This document shows, piece after piece, positions 49,751-62,170 of a DNA stretch of 64,000 bases (the first letter of the stretch is position 1; the number at the start of each line of letters is the position of its first letter). Source of the DNA: Microplitis mediator. Lineage: Eukaryota > Arthropoda > Insecta > Hymenoptera > Braconidae. The translations under genes and the position numbers were made by a program. The notes under the pieces were generated by a model. That model made no database searches. It saw only the letters and a program-made list of their open reading frames with translations, and was not told the origin of the DNA. Location of the stretch: positions 15,248,640 to 15,312,639 of the forward strand of contig NC_079977.1 in the NCBI RefSeq assembly GCF_029852145.1, in the 5' to 3' direction.

Positions 49751-50250
49751 AGTGTTGCGCGTGTGTTAATGACTACATACTATATGAACATACCGTATAC
49801 CAACAATGAAAGAACTACTTAAACGAATGCCTTTGCTAAGTTTATACGAAAATGACAAAAAGTAATAATATTTACTTCAAAAACGTAAAAACTTAGGCAA
49901 TGTGTTTTACATATCAATATGAAATTATATAAGTTATTAATATTTCAGAAAAAATGAACGACATTTTGATGAACTATAATAAGTTATGAATTAACGATGT
50001 ACATTGTATGTAGTGATGCTGGTAATGGTAACGGTGATTGTGACATAATGAAAAATGAAAATTTACGATAAGATTTATCTCGCTGCTGCTATTGTTGTTA
50101 GTCTGATTGAATAAGAATTTTAAAAACTTAACTTGGTGCACTGCAAAAAATTATCATTGATCCATTTATATTTGATCTAATTTTATATTTTCTAGTAGTT
50201 ATGTATTTATGGTCTGATGGAAATGTTGAAGTTTAGAAAAAAATAAAAAA
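49751..50250 (+). other. kn: 3' UTR of the COE gene (probable)
   Basis: AT-rich untranslated sequence after the stop codon, with no recognisable repeat until 50350. The downstream limit is set by the AATAAA hexamer at 50242-50247; the true cleavage site should be a little beyond it. Alternative ends cannot be excluded. Confidence 0.6.
50242..50247 (+). terminator. Poly(A) signal candidate of the COE gene
   Basis: AATAAA about 490 bases after the stop codon, within an A-rich run. Another AATAAA at 50358 lies inside a transposable element and is less likely to be used. Confidence 0.5.
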
Positions 50251-50349
50251 ACCAACCCTAAAGCAAGACAGGTTATTTTAATAATTTCAACATGTATTTT
50301 TAAAATTAATAATTTTGCTCAGCATGTATATTCATGATTATAATCCACA

Positions 50350-50779
50350 TACACGGAAATAAATTTATGGTAACCGTTCCTAGTACGTGTATGAAATATC
50401 GTCCCATACCCTTATGGTAATGATTACTTGGAATTATGGGATATAGGCCCATACTTTCTGGAAAAAGTTCCCATAAGTATGGGAACAATTCCCATAATTA
50501 TGGTAACAGTTTCCATATCACATGTGAAAGAATTGTGGTAATGATTACCATAATATTATAGTAACGGTTACCATATATATAGTAATGGTTACCATAATGT
50601 TATGGTAATGGTTACCATAATATTATGGTGAGGATTACTATAATATTATAGTAATGATAACTATAATATATATGGGTGCCGTTCCTATAATCAATATTTC
50701 AAAAAAACCGGTTACCGTGCATTATGGGAACCATTCCCATAATATATTGTAATTGTTACCATAAATTTCTCTCCGTGTA
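50350..50779. mobile_element. ATGGTAACCGTTACCAT word-array MITE
   Basis: Left TACACGGAAATAAATTTATG and right CATAAATTTCTCTCCGTGTA are inverted. The 430-base interior is almost entirely variants of ATGGTAAC(C/G)GTTACCAT and TTACCATAATATTATGGTAA. It begins right after the COE 3' UTR. Confidence 0.9.
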
Positions 50780-50987
50780 CTAAGATATATATAATATTTC
50801 ATGGAAATTCAAAGACTCAAAACTAGCGACAAAATGGTTAAGAGCCGCGTAGATCTATAATGATTGACCTCAATCTACGTGGATCTATATAATTCTACAG
50901 TTTAACGTAGACCTGAATTATTGTTTCCGAAAATCAAAATTAAAATGTAGAAATCAAAATTATCAGGATTTAATTTATAAATGTTTG

Positions 50988-51781
50988 TACACGGAAAGAA
51001 TTTTAGTATAAATACTGCCAAGTTGTTTACTCTAAAAATTACTCTAAATCGAGTAATCTTCGACCATTACGACTTTCTACTTTTGACTCTTTCAGTGAGT
51101 AAAAATCAATCAGATTAATTTTTACTCACAATTACGAGTAAAAATTACCCCTAGCAACTATCTAAATAAATTTTCTCTAATTCAATTTTTATTCGTAGGT
51201 TATGATAAAAAATTGATGATTCATTTTATAAAATTTACATTGAATTAAAATAAAAATTACAATTAATAAGTTTGAATTTCTATAAAAAATGTAAAACCAT
51301 CTAATCGCATTAGAATATGACTTAAAATAAATATTTTGTAAAAGAAAACAAAAATTACTCGTATTGTGTTGAAAGAGAAAAGATGAAAAATTATTTTTAA
51401 TTTTAAAATAAATATTGTTATAGAGATAAACCCTATCCTAAAATTCCCTAGAATCGCCTCAAATGCGACAAAAACCGCATAGAAACCAATACACTCTATA
51501 GGATTCTATACGGTTTTCGTCGCATTTGAGTGGATTCTATGGGAATTTTTGGATAGGGAAGAGATCGTCTTTTTTCCTAGCATACGTTTGTGTGTGTAAA
51601 ATGTATACCACTTTAACTGCTGTTAAAGAATTACTCACTAGTAGAGTAAAACATAGTCTGGTAATATTAATATTTCAACGAAAAATATTAAAAGTTGGAA
51701 TAAAAAATACTAATTTTTTGGAATGGCCCAGGATTACTCGAAATTGCAGAGTAATTTTCATCAAAAAATTCTATCCGTGTA
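50988..51781. mobile_element. ACACGGAAAGAATTTT element with GAGTAAAAATTACTC words, carrying a nested MITE
   Basis: Left TACACGGAAAGAATTTTAG and right AAAATTCTATCCGTGTA are inverted. The interior near both ends repeats TTACTC/GAGTAA words. The CCCTATCC hairpin (51431-51558) sits in the middle. Confidence 0.8.
51431..51558. mobile_element. CCCTATCC hairpin MITE, nested
   Basis: 128-base near-perfect inverted repeat. CCCTATCCTAAAATTCCC and the complementary GGGAATTTTTGGATAGGG are the ends; CTCAAATGCGAC and GTCGCATTTGAG lie further in. Confidence 0.92.
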
Positions 51782-51849
51782 TGCACATATGAATATAGAT
51801 GTATGTATATGTATGTATATTACTTATGTATACTCAAACTGTCAAATAA

Positions 51850-52500
51850 AATCAATTTTTTTTTCGGTCCAAAATTACGTTGAATATAGCATCTAAAAAA
51901 TTGCGTACCAAGTTAGGCCCTCCAACTCGAATATAAAACGCGTGCTCACTTAAACAAGATTTCGCAGTTAAATAAAATAGGAAAATTTTCTTTTAACATT
52001 GAAACTTTATAACTCATTAACGGATCAATAAATTAAAACGATCATAACATATTTTTGTAAAGGATCCAACGCTCTACAAAAAAAGTCTCATATAATTTTT
52101 TGATAAATCTATCCTGTAATTTTTATACTGTAATATAAAAAAATTATTAATTAACATTTTTTGATTGAAAAAAAAAAAAAAAATGATCTAGAATAAAGTT
52201 CCTATGACATTTTGCGGTAAGACTAGTAGTTTTGCTGGAAAAGTAAAAAACACGAAAATTTTAGCATACTTTTGAATTAAAGCTTAGATGACTATTGAAC
52301 GGTTAGATTTATCAGAAGATTTTAAGACTCTTTTCGTAGAGCATGTAATTTTCTACAGGAATATGTTATGGTCATTTCAATTTATTGATTCGTTTACGAG
52401 TTATGAAATTTCAGAGTTAAATAAAATTTTGTCTATGCCTTTTAAATGGAAAATCATATTTAAGCAAGCGCGCATTTTGCAATTGAGCTGGAGGGTTTAA
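51850..52500. mobile_element. Old relative of the 53624-54545 hairpin element
   Basis: Shares ordered landmarks with it: CAACGCTCTACAAAAAAAGT, TTTTTTGATAAATCTATCC, CATTTTGCGGTAAGACTAGT, and GGTTAGATTTATCAGAAGAT. Divergent and rearranged; a 70-codon open frame here is derived from the repeat. Confidence 0.55.
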
Positions 52501-53542
52501 CTACCCTAGTGGCATTATTGATCAATGCTGGAGCAAATCTTGAGCAAGTCAAGGAGAATACAGCGAAATATTACTTCTATATATACTGTGATTTCAAGAT
52601 CTTGACTGAGATACCTACGAGGGCAATTGGTAACCAATTATTCGTATGTTGCATCCAACGTAATTTTCGTATGGGCCTGAAGAAAAAAATATTGATTATA
52701 ATAGAGTCTATTTGTTAGTAACACTCGAATTAATTAATACGTCTTCTAAAACTGACGCTTTTTTTAACCTTGCGGTCTGTTTTGTTTCATTATTTCTTGA
52801 ATGTGAAAATAGAATAACAAAAATTTTACTCTTAATTGAATAAGATGTTATAATATGCAATGTTAATCGAGTTGAGTTTTATAAATGTAATTTAAGTCCA
52901 CGCAACTTAAGTTATTATTATTCACTAAAATATGTAAGTGTGTCTTCATATTAAATGCAAAACTTCCGTTAGGCAAAAATTTTATGAAATTCATGACCTA
53001 TTTTTAAAAATTATTTGAAGTTAAATTAATCTTTAATTTAGGGTATTTGCGTTAATTCCATTTTTTACTAAAAAATTATTTTTGCAGTCTATTTATTGAA
53101 AAGAAAAAAAAAAAAAAGAAACAAACATATCGCCTATTAGTCATAAATACAGGACCTTATATAGTTCTTAGGTGGAAAAACCACAAAGACAAAATTAATT
53201 GTGAATTTCACCAAAAATAATTAAATCAATTGATCGAATACCAATAATTATTACCTTAAATTAAATTATTGTAAATTGTAAATTATCTGTAAATATTGTT
53301 ATAGTGTAATTAAGGATCTTAAAAGTAAAAATACTCGAAAATTAATTCTGAATAAAAATAAATTTAAAGAAATATCATTCTTAGATTAAAGTATGTAATT
53401 ATTTTTATCATTACTTCAAGTAAAATTAGAAAATTAGATGAAAATCTTTTGTTAATATACTTTTCTAGTTAGACCAACAGATTTGTTAATAAAATATAAT
53501 ATTGCGAAGAAAGTAATAAAATAATAACAATATATAAATAAA

Positions 53543-53544
<2 letters not shown>

Positions 53545-53624
<80 letters not shown>
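53545..53624. repeat. (TA)n microsatellite
   Basis: TA tract of about 80 bases immediately beside the hairpin element. Confidence 0.95.
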
Positions 53625-53629
<5 letters not shown>

Positions 53630-54545
53630 CTGATTCAAATAAACCGACTACTTTTTTTTTTTTTTGTAATCTCGCATTGAAATATCTTCAAAGTACCGAA
53701 TAATTTGTAGCTAACTAACTAATTAATGGATTTTTATGTGCGATAAATATTCTTATAGAAAATCGATCGCTCTACAAGAAATGTCTCCTATCATTTTTTG
53801 ATAAATCCACCTGTTCAGAGTTATTTGAACTTAACGTCAAATTTATAGTAAATTTTGAGATCTTTTTACTTTTCCGGCGAAACTATCAGACTTATCACAA
53901 AATGTCACAAAGGATTTTTGGTAGGTGAATTTATTCCTGACAAATCATTGTGAATAAAGTTTTTCGAAATTTCACATTGTTTTCTAGTTATTTCCATTTT
54001 GATGTCAAGCTCTTAAAAAATCAAGTTTCTGATTGATTTTAAGATCTTGACACTAAAATAGAAATAACTAGGAAACAATGCGGGATTTCATAGAACTTTA
54101 TTCGTAATAATTTATCAGAAATAAAATTACCTACAAAAAAGTCAATGTGTCATTTTGTGATGAGTATGATAGTTTCGCCGAAAAAGTCAAAAGATCTCAA
54201 ACTTTACTATAAATTTGACTTCAAGTTTAAATAACTTTTAAACAGATGGATTTATCAAAAAATGAGATGAAACCTTTTTTTTAAAGCGTTCGATTTCCTA
54301 CAAAAATATTTCTTGTGCATAAAAATCCGTTCATTGGTTTGTGAGCTGAAGAATTAAAAAAAAAAAAAGTTTTATTCCCGTGTTATTTAAATGGAAAATA
54401 AAAATCTGCGATGCATGACCTCTAAATATCAAAATTAAGAGCTCTGGTTCTCATAGGCGTCCTTTGTTGGTACTCTGAAGATATGTCAATGCGGAATTTC
54501 AAAAAAAAAAAAAAAAAATAGTCGATTCATTTGAATCAGTCGATA
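53624..54545. mobile_element. GACTGATTCAAAT hairpin element
   Basis: About 920 bases with long inverted arms. TTAGACTGATTCAAATAAAC at the left matches the complement of TTCATTTGAATCAGTCGA at the right. The arms stay complementary to the centre near 54010-54060 (CTAGTTATTTCC ... GAAATAACTAG). It could fold into one long hairpin. No coding frame. Confidence 0.88.
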
Positions 54546-55317
54546 TACAGATAAAATAATATTATAACATCACAGCAAGTCCAAAGTGAATGCAACACAA
54601 CCTTTAGACAAAAAAATGTATACGATAAAATGAATACATGTATACAAAAAAAATAAATAATAATAGTAATTATCATAGTTATAATAATAATGATAAAAAT
54701 ATTAATACTAATAAAAATTCTTGATTACTTAGAAAAAACAGGACTTAAATAATGGTCGATTGTAAAATTTTACATTGTACGGCAAGCGTGATTGTCGTAA
54801 AAAAATAACTACGAATTCACCATTCACGCCATGAATATATTTAATAGTCTCTCTAGAATAGTACATTGTCTTGATTCATAAATATAGTTTTATTACAATA
54901 ACTAATATAAGTGTTTTTCTTTCTCAAAAAATTTTGTATATAATATACTCATGATTCAATCAAAAAAAAAAAAAAATCATTTGCCATTTAATTTGTGCAC
55001 AATAATAGATAAATTGTATATCTTATAAAATATGAGAATTATAATTAGTAAATTGTATTAAAATCGATTGTATATTAAAATTTCATTCATTTATTTCATC
55101 GAGTGTCGCACATCTTTGTTTCAACCATCTTATTCTACTACTTAATCATTTATCAAAGTGAAGATATTTTTTAAAATAAAATAGGATCCTAAGGTAGCAT
55201 ATTGTCATTAATTTAAAGTCAAAATATTATGACTCGTCATGATTCAGATCTATAATATAACAAAAATGATTGACTTTACACAAAAAACCGTATATTAATT
55301 ATAGTAGTATTGCAAAA

Positions 55318-56092
55318 AAAAAAAAAAGGTCTATCAATTGACCCTGCGGGCCAGCCCCAAAACTTCCCGCTGTTTTCGAGCTCAAGAACCTCGAAAACAT
55401 TATTGTGAATACATTTTCGAGCTCTTCGAGCTCGAAAATACTTTTGTATGCTGTTGTTTTCGAAAAAAAAACGTTTTTCACCATTTCTTCTCCAACGATA
55501 TCTCTCAAACGAATTGACCGATTGAGACAGTTAAGGTGACAATCGACGTGGTTTATTAAGTTCTAGAGCTGATTAGATTTTGAAATCGAATGATTCAATT
55601 TTTTTGTAGATATCCGAAAAAAAAACGGTTTTCACTATTTTTTTAATCAACGATATCTCTTGAACGAATGAACCGATTTCGATTTTTTTGGTGGCATTCA
55701 ACGCGGCTTATGAAGTTTTGGAGCTGATTGTATTTTGGAATCAATCCATCGAGCAAATTAAAAGTTATCCAAATGAAACATTTTTGAAAAAATTTTATTT
55801 TTGAAATATTTCCGAACGCACTTTACCGATTAAGCTCAAATTTTTACAGCTCCAAGATATTAACAAGCCGCGTCGAATGACACCTCAAAGATCAAAATTG
55901 GTTCACCCGTTCAAGAGTTATGAATATTTACACACATACATACACTCGGACATCACCGTGAAATTAGTCAGGATAGCTTCCTAGAACCTAAAAACGTAAA
56001 AATCTGATAGAAATTTGGTTTTTGCAAATCGGACCGAAACCAATAACTTCCCGAATTTTTGAAAATTTTCAATTTTCTTAGCGCGAAGTTAA
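55318..56092 (+). mobile_element. AACTTCCCGC-family element
   Basis: Starts TCAATTGACCCTGCGGGCC, AACTTCCCGCTGTTTTCGAG. Ends CTTAGCGCGAAGTT. Includes the GAGCTC words, three TCTCTCAAACGAATTGACC-like blocks and TAGCTTCCTAGAACC. Confidence 0.85.
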
Positions 56093-56139
56093 AAATTAAA
56101 GATAAGCAACTCTGATTTGTTTTTTTCTAAGTTTCCTCT

Positions 56140-56520
56140 ATAAAATTGAAAATTTTATCAATAGGAAGTTATTGCTTTTGCTCAAGTTTCCAAAATCGGG
56201 TTTTCATTAGGTGTCGATGTTTTGAGGTCTTAGGAGTCTATTTTGATTACTTTCAGACGGACGCCCGTCCATACCCGTGTCAGCGCAAGCGCGCACGCGT
56301 GTGTGTGCGTGTGTGTGTGAACTCATTTCTATCATAGAAGATCTTCGGATCGAATGGACCAACTTGACCGTACTTTGCAGCAATCGAAAGAACTCATCAA
56401 GCTTTAAAGTTGAGTACATTGTAAAATTGAATGTAGAAATAGTTTCTAAATTATCGAAGTACGAAAATTATGGAAGCGTCTTTTTTCGGGTTACGTAACT
56501 CGTAAACCGCTCAATTGGTT
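56140..56520 (-). mobile_element. AACTTCCCGC-family fragment, minus orientation
   Basis: AATAGGAAGTTATTGCTTTT, AATCGGGTTTTCATTAGG, TGTCGATGTTTTGAGGTC and a GT-rich run follow reversed family order. Truncated at the far end. Confidence 0.6.
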
Positions 56521-56599
56521 TGCCTCAAAATTTAATGAAATCCAACTCTCAACCAGCCCTTGCAATTCCCTATAAACACATGAAAACCATGATAGGGGG

Positions 56600-57840
56600 G
56601 GACCATTTGACAAGTCTCGCACCAGGCTTTGGCCAGTCGTCATGCCAGAGTTCCGAGCCTTGGTCAAGCCTTTGCTGAACCATCAGGTGAGCATTGGTCT
56701 AAGCTTTGGATGACGTCCATGTTCCAAGCTTTGGGAAACAAAAAATCAAGCCTCGGCCAAACCTCGGGGAGCAAAAAATCTAAAGCTCACCTAATACTTG
56801 ATCTAAAATATCGTTATTTAAATTAATAAATATAACTAAAAAAAATTGTGATCACACTTTTATCAACATTACGTTGGAGTCTAATTAAATAATTACTGAG
56901 TTAATGGAAAAAAACGAATAAAATTATTTAGGCGCTACCAGGGTTCGAATTGAGATCCTTCCAATTACTAGGCCGGGACCCTATCCACTGTGCTAAATGC
57001 GATGTTCAGATAATCGTGATTTTTTTGCTTTTTAACTATTTAAATCCAATTTAATTCAGAAATATTAGATCGTAAAGATGAGGTGCAATGTAGTTTTATT
57101 TAATGAACATAAAATTGTCTGATGAGTAATGACATATATTTATTAATTTGTAATTTTATGATTTGATGTAAATAAATAAATTAAGAGCAAGATCAAGTAG
57201 CAATACGACATTGTTTATTGAACTCTAACATTTATGTTAACTAAAGTTTTGTACATAGCAATAACTAATTGAATGAAAATTATTGTATATCGAATAATTT
57301 TACTTTTTGGAAAATTTCAACTCTTGATATTAATCGTATACTCGGTGGACCATCATGCCCTGTTTTTCTCTATATACATATATCTTAATACATGTAAAGT
57401 TGCTGATTTTAATATTAAATAAAAATTTAACATAGGTTTAGGCATTGGTCAATAGTCAGCTGCCAAGGATCGGCTTAAAAAAAATTGAATTATCGAGCCC
57501 AGCCTCGGTTGAGGTTTGGGCCAATGGTCCTTCCCCAAGGCTCAGATTAACATTGTAAAACTACTCGGCCAAGCCTCGGCCGATCCTTGGGTCAATGGTC
57601 AGCAGCCAAGGCTCGAATTAACAAAAATCAAAACACAAGGCCTAGCCCTGGCTGAGGCTCGGGCCAATGGTCACTACCCGAGGCTCGATTTAATTTAACT
57701 AAACCATTGGACCAAACCTCGGCCTAGACATGGGCCAACGGTCAGCTGCCGAAGCTTGGCAAGTGACAATAGGGCCAAGGCTCGGTCTATAGTCAGCCTT
57801 GGGGGTTCCTACCTGGGCCGTGGTCAATTTGTTCCAAAGA
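56600..57840. mobile_element. CCTCGGCC/CCAAGG word-array element with tRNA-like head
   Basis: CTTGG/CCTCGGCCAA arrays at 56615-56790 and 57430-57830 flank about 600 bases of AT-rich DNA containing a minus-strand tRNA-like head (56931-57003). Words differ from copies 1-3 (CCTCGGCC rather than CCTTGGCC), suggesting a separate subfamily. Confidence 0.6.
56931..57003 (-). repeat. tRNA-like head (minus strand)
   Basis: Minus strand: A-box-like TTTAGCACAGTGGATAGGG, then B-box-like CAATTCGAACCCTGG about 30 bases on. Confidence 0.65.
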
Positions 57841-58841
57841 AACCGTTTTACAAAACTTATTATTTTCCTAATAAATCTATTTTTTCTTAATCCAAGAAAG
57901 TAATACCCGTTTTAGAAACTTTTTAACGAATTCGAAAATTTACAAAGAAATGATGTTGTCGAGGTACCTGAGCTCTAAAACACCGCAAAGTTTTGGGTTG
58001 GGCTTATAAGGTCAAATGTTTTCAAGAATTTCTTTTTGTGACTTCGACTGGATTGTTTGATAAACCAACATGACTCTAAGAATTTTTAATTCAATTCTTA
58101 TATATTTTCATTTGCTAGGACGAAAAGCACGGATATGAATTTCTATTGGTTCTTTAAGTAATTTGTTTTGTGTCTGATAAGCAGGTCTCATTCGAAACTT
58201 GTTGAAAATGACGTTTTCAATGATTTTAATTAATTTTAACGAATTTTCTTTCATATTTCAGTATACATCAGTCTTTTGTCTTGTATACAATAAATCAATT
58301 TTTTTTTAGAAACAAGATGAACAGTGGAGTTAAAGGTTTTCATGGCATAATCATCATAGATTTTGCGTTAGGAATCAACCATTGTTCTATGAAAAATTTC
58401 GGATACACCTGAAAAGAAATATTTGAACCACCTTAGCAAAATAGTATTGCAAGTATATGAGCTTTTAATTTAATAATATTATTATTCAATCAATAATTTT
58501 TTTATCGGTTTGTAAATCTCAATTCCGTACTTTGATTATCCTGTAGTTTTTAAATTAGCAGTTATTTTCGGCGCGACTTTTCCACTGGCAGCTTTTTCTA
58601 CTAATGGTTTTTTTGCGGCAGCTTTATCTAGATGCCTCAAAAATATTGATCTAAAATTGTGAGCTTCTTCCATGTAGTATTGCAATATACAGAGGTTTTA
58701 GCGGAATGAAGAAACGCGAAGTTCGAAAGGGGTTGAATTTTCATCAAGTGACCGGGAGATAGGTACATAATCGTAATTCTACTCACCAATACAGTTAGTT
58801 CACATGGTGTCTTGTTACTCTGACCTATAGGAGACTCTCTT

Positions 58842-58848
<7 letters not shown>

Positions 58849-58870
<22 letters not shown>
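58849..58870. repeat. (CT)n microsatellite
   Basis: About 22 bases of CT repeat. Confidence 0.9.
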
Positions 58871-58872
<2 letters not shown>

Positions 58873-60264
58873 ATATATGTATACATCCTATTAAGAATAC
58901 AGCTAGTTGTTATATATAAGGCTGTTTACGTTATTAGATTTAGATTGGATGACACGTGGCATGCGGTAGGACAGTCACGTGCTTACGTCTACCCTTCACC
59001 AAACTTTGTAACAATAAGTTGTGTCACCCTAAGTAATAATATAAAATATAAAATAAAATGCAGATGTGTAGATATGTGTAATTTGCGTCATTTAATACTT
59101 CTATACTATAATTTGAAACTTATTCGTACATGTGAAATGAATAGAGGATGAAAAACCTTTTGATAGCATAAGGTTAACAAACTATGTATTTATTTACTAG
59201 GAATTGTGAAATGTAGTTACGTTTTCAGAACAGAATAAATCAATGACTGTTAAGTTTCAGAAATTTATAACTGTCGAATAAATATTTTTCAAGTGTTTTT
59301 ATACTGAGTCTAAGTTGGGCATCATTGGGGTATCAATCGATCCACTGTGTGTGCTAGTTTTCGGTAAACAAAATTTTTAATTTATTTTTGCCCTTGAATA
59401 TTGACCGACTGAAATTAATTTACTCATCCGACCTCATCTCTCATTAAGTGTATAAAGATAAGGAGTTCAAAAAATCCGGGGTAGTCAGTGTCAGTATCCG
59501 GGACTGATTAATTATTGCGCAGCCGGTAACAATGCCCAATATTTGGTTGGTTATTTTTAGTAGCCGGTATCAGCGCCAAAAATGTTGAGAGTTTTGTAAT
59601 ATTGGGATGCCTAATGGCACCCTGAAGTCAGGTTGAGTGAAATTCGAATCAATCGTGGATTTTATTGATGTAGTGTGAAAAGAAACAGCCTCCTATATCG
59701 AATTCAGCAGAGTACCAGCCTTTGCTAAGTCTTTAGACTCATCAACTGTCTTTAAACACTGTATGATTATATATAATAAACAAATTACAGCGTTGCATGT
59801 CAGGTTCCTTATGAGAGCGTCCGGGCATTCTAATTGTCATCGGCGAAGACACTTTGTTATCTCTACAGATAAATTACTTCGACGTTCTTAAAAATGCTTA
59901 TCAGCAATATTTTCATTCAAATGATTTAGAATGAATATAAACAAAATTATAAGTAAATAAATTATTTTGATTCAATTCAGACATACTACGGAAAAGTAAC
60001 ATTACATAAATCTTTATAGGGAATTAATTTTACTCTGTAACTTTTTCGTATTCAATATAGATTACATAAATTGTTTTTTTTTTGAGAACTTTTTTATGAT
60101 TATTCGTTTTTATGTTTATACGACCATGGAACAATATTATAATAAGCACAAATCAGCCTGGATAAATTTAATTTCTGATTCACATATAATTAGTACATCA
60201 TCGCATTTTGTAAACTTGTTATTCAAAATCACAGTGTATGCTTCAGTTTTCACAGATTTTGAAC

Positions 60265-60640
60265 TTTCCGTTAAAAATAAGAAAATTTTCAAAAAACAAA
60301 GTTATTGGTTTCAGTTAGATTTTAAAAAATTTAGCTTTCAATAGATGTTATCGTTTTGAGGTTCTAGGAAACTAGTTTGACTGAATTCAAGATAATGTCT
60401 ACAAGTATGTATGTTTACATTTTAATATAAACAATCTACGATTTAAGAAAGGATCAACCGATTTAGATTATTATTGTGCCATTTGAGACAACTTATCCAA
60501 ACTTAAATTCTATAAGAAATTCAGTGTTGTCAGCATAACACGTTTCAAGTTATTCCAAAAATAGAATTTTCGAAAATCGTTTTTTTCAAATAAATTAATA
60601 GACATTATAAATTAATTGCAAAATCTTATTAGCGGCAAAA
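60265..60640 (-). mobile_element. AACTTCCCGC-family fragment, minus orientation, degenerate
   Basis: AAAGTTATTGGTTTCAGTTA, GTTATCGTTTTGAGGTTC and TAGGAAACTAGTTTGACTGA follow reversed family order; later part GATCAACCGATTTAGATTAT also fits. Strongly diverged. Confidence 0.5.
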
Positions 60641-60829
60641 CTACAAACCACCTCGAATGTTCCATTAGTTCTCAGAATCAATGGATACGTGGGAAGAAAG
60701 AAGAGCTACTTCAGCAATAGAAATCTGCGTTACGATTGTCAATAAAGGGTGTGTGTGAGATCTTCCTTACCGACTGTTAGCGGCTGAGGCATTTGTCTTA
60801 TTGGTGGTTACGGTTACTGCTAGTGGTTT

Positions 60830-61190
60830 GAGCAAATTCCTTCACCCTGATAGCCACCTTATCCACAAGTTAACTTCAAACTACTGCCGTATCCAAAGCC
60901 AACTTAAAGGGAAAGTGTTGAAAAGCAAGCAGTTACCTTTAATTTGACAGTAAATTGTCTGTAACTTGAATTCAATTTGACAACAAAAATTACCGGCAGA
61001 CAATGACGTTAAGTTGATTAAAAGTTTTACCTCAAATTGACGGCAAGTTTTTCTGTTTAATTACATTTAGATGACGGCAGTAGATTTGCATCAACTTGCA
61101 CGCAAGTATTATCCAGCCGAGGCTCACCAGAAACTTGTCGTTAAGTTAGCCATAAATGTTTCACTGCAGAACTTGCTGAACAATTATCTT
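60830..61190. repeat. AACTTGACGGCAA word array
   Basis: Repeats of CAAGTTAACTT, TTGACGGCAAG, CAATTTGACA and AACTTGC over about 350 bases. Confidence 0.55.
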
Positions 61191-61666
61191 TAAATTGTGA
61201 CTATTAGGACAAACGATCAAAATCCCAAATGAAACTCTTACCGTTATTGTTGGAAGATAAAATAGTATTGATATCGTTTAATCGATGGCAGCACTGATTA
61301 CTCGTTTTCAACTTTTTTTTTTTGACTAGATTGGGTTCGCCCAAGGCCTGTATGCTTTTCTTTATTTTTATTCAATAAAAAAAAAAAAAAACTTTTTTTT
61401 TGTTTTTTTTGAGAATAATCATACAGACGCACGAAAGAGGTTGGTAACGGTCTTTGAGTTGAAATAATTTTCTTCGTTAACTTTTGTTAATTTCTAGTCT
61501 TTTATTCGTTCAGTTTTAAAAGAGTATCTTTGTTTACTGTATTTAAATATTTAATTTAATCTAATGCGTAATTATTTCGATTAAGTTGAGTCATTCTAAA
61601 ATAATCTCAAGCTTTCGTATATTTACACTCAGAGAAAAAATAAGTAACTACAACTACAAAAAAATG

Positions 61667-61786
61667 CCCATACGAAAAAAATATATATCCGGATATATCC
61701 CGGCCAATCTGCATATAAACGACATATATAAAAATGTATGTCTCATATATGCAGATTGGCCCGGATATATATTTTTTTCGTATGGG
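61667..61786. mobile_element. CCCATACGAAAAAAATATAT hairpin MITE (copy 2)
   Basis: A 120-base near-perfect inverted repeat with the same ends as 16252-16391 and CCGGCCAATCTGCATATA / TATATGCAGATTGGCCCGG towards the centre. It sits inside an interrupted ACTCAGAGAAAAAA...TACGGAGA context, so it is probably nested. Confidence 0.9.
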
Positions 61787-61833
61787 TGGTAATATACGGA
61801 GACAAATATTTTTCTTAGTTATCCCTGGCAGTT

Positions 61834-62170
61834 CTAAATCACGATGAAAACACCCTGGGAGTGGAAACACGGTGGAATCACGGTGGTTACAGGCCGGGTT
61901 CGTACCATTTTATCATCGTGTATACACGGTGGTTCCACAGTGGTTACACGGTGTACCCATCGTGATACCACAGTGTACCCATCCTGATTCCACGGTGTAC
62001 CCACCCTGATTCCACAGTGGTTACACAGTAATTCCACGGTGGTTATACGGTGTACCCACCGTGATTGAACGGTATATTTTTTGGGATTCTAAAATTTATT
62101 TATGGTGGTTATCAAGTGACTACACGGTGAATTTAAGGTGATTACACAATCTATTTACGGTGACTACGAA
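61834..62170. repeat. CACGGTGGTTACAC word array
   Basis: About 330 bases of CACGGTGG, GTTACACGGTG, TACCCACCGTG and ATTCCACGGTG words in both orientations. No clear inverted ends were found. Confidence 0.75.

Noticed and set aside
52288..52500. 70-codon + frame resembling a short protein
   Set aside because: The sequence is a diverged copy of the hairpin element at 53624-54545, so the frame is incidental.
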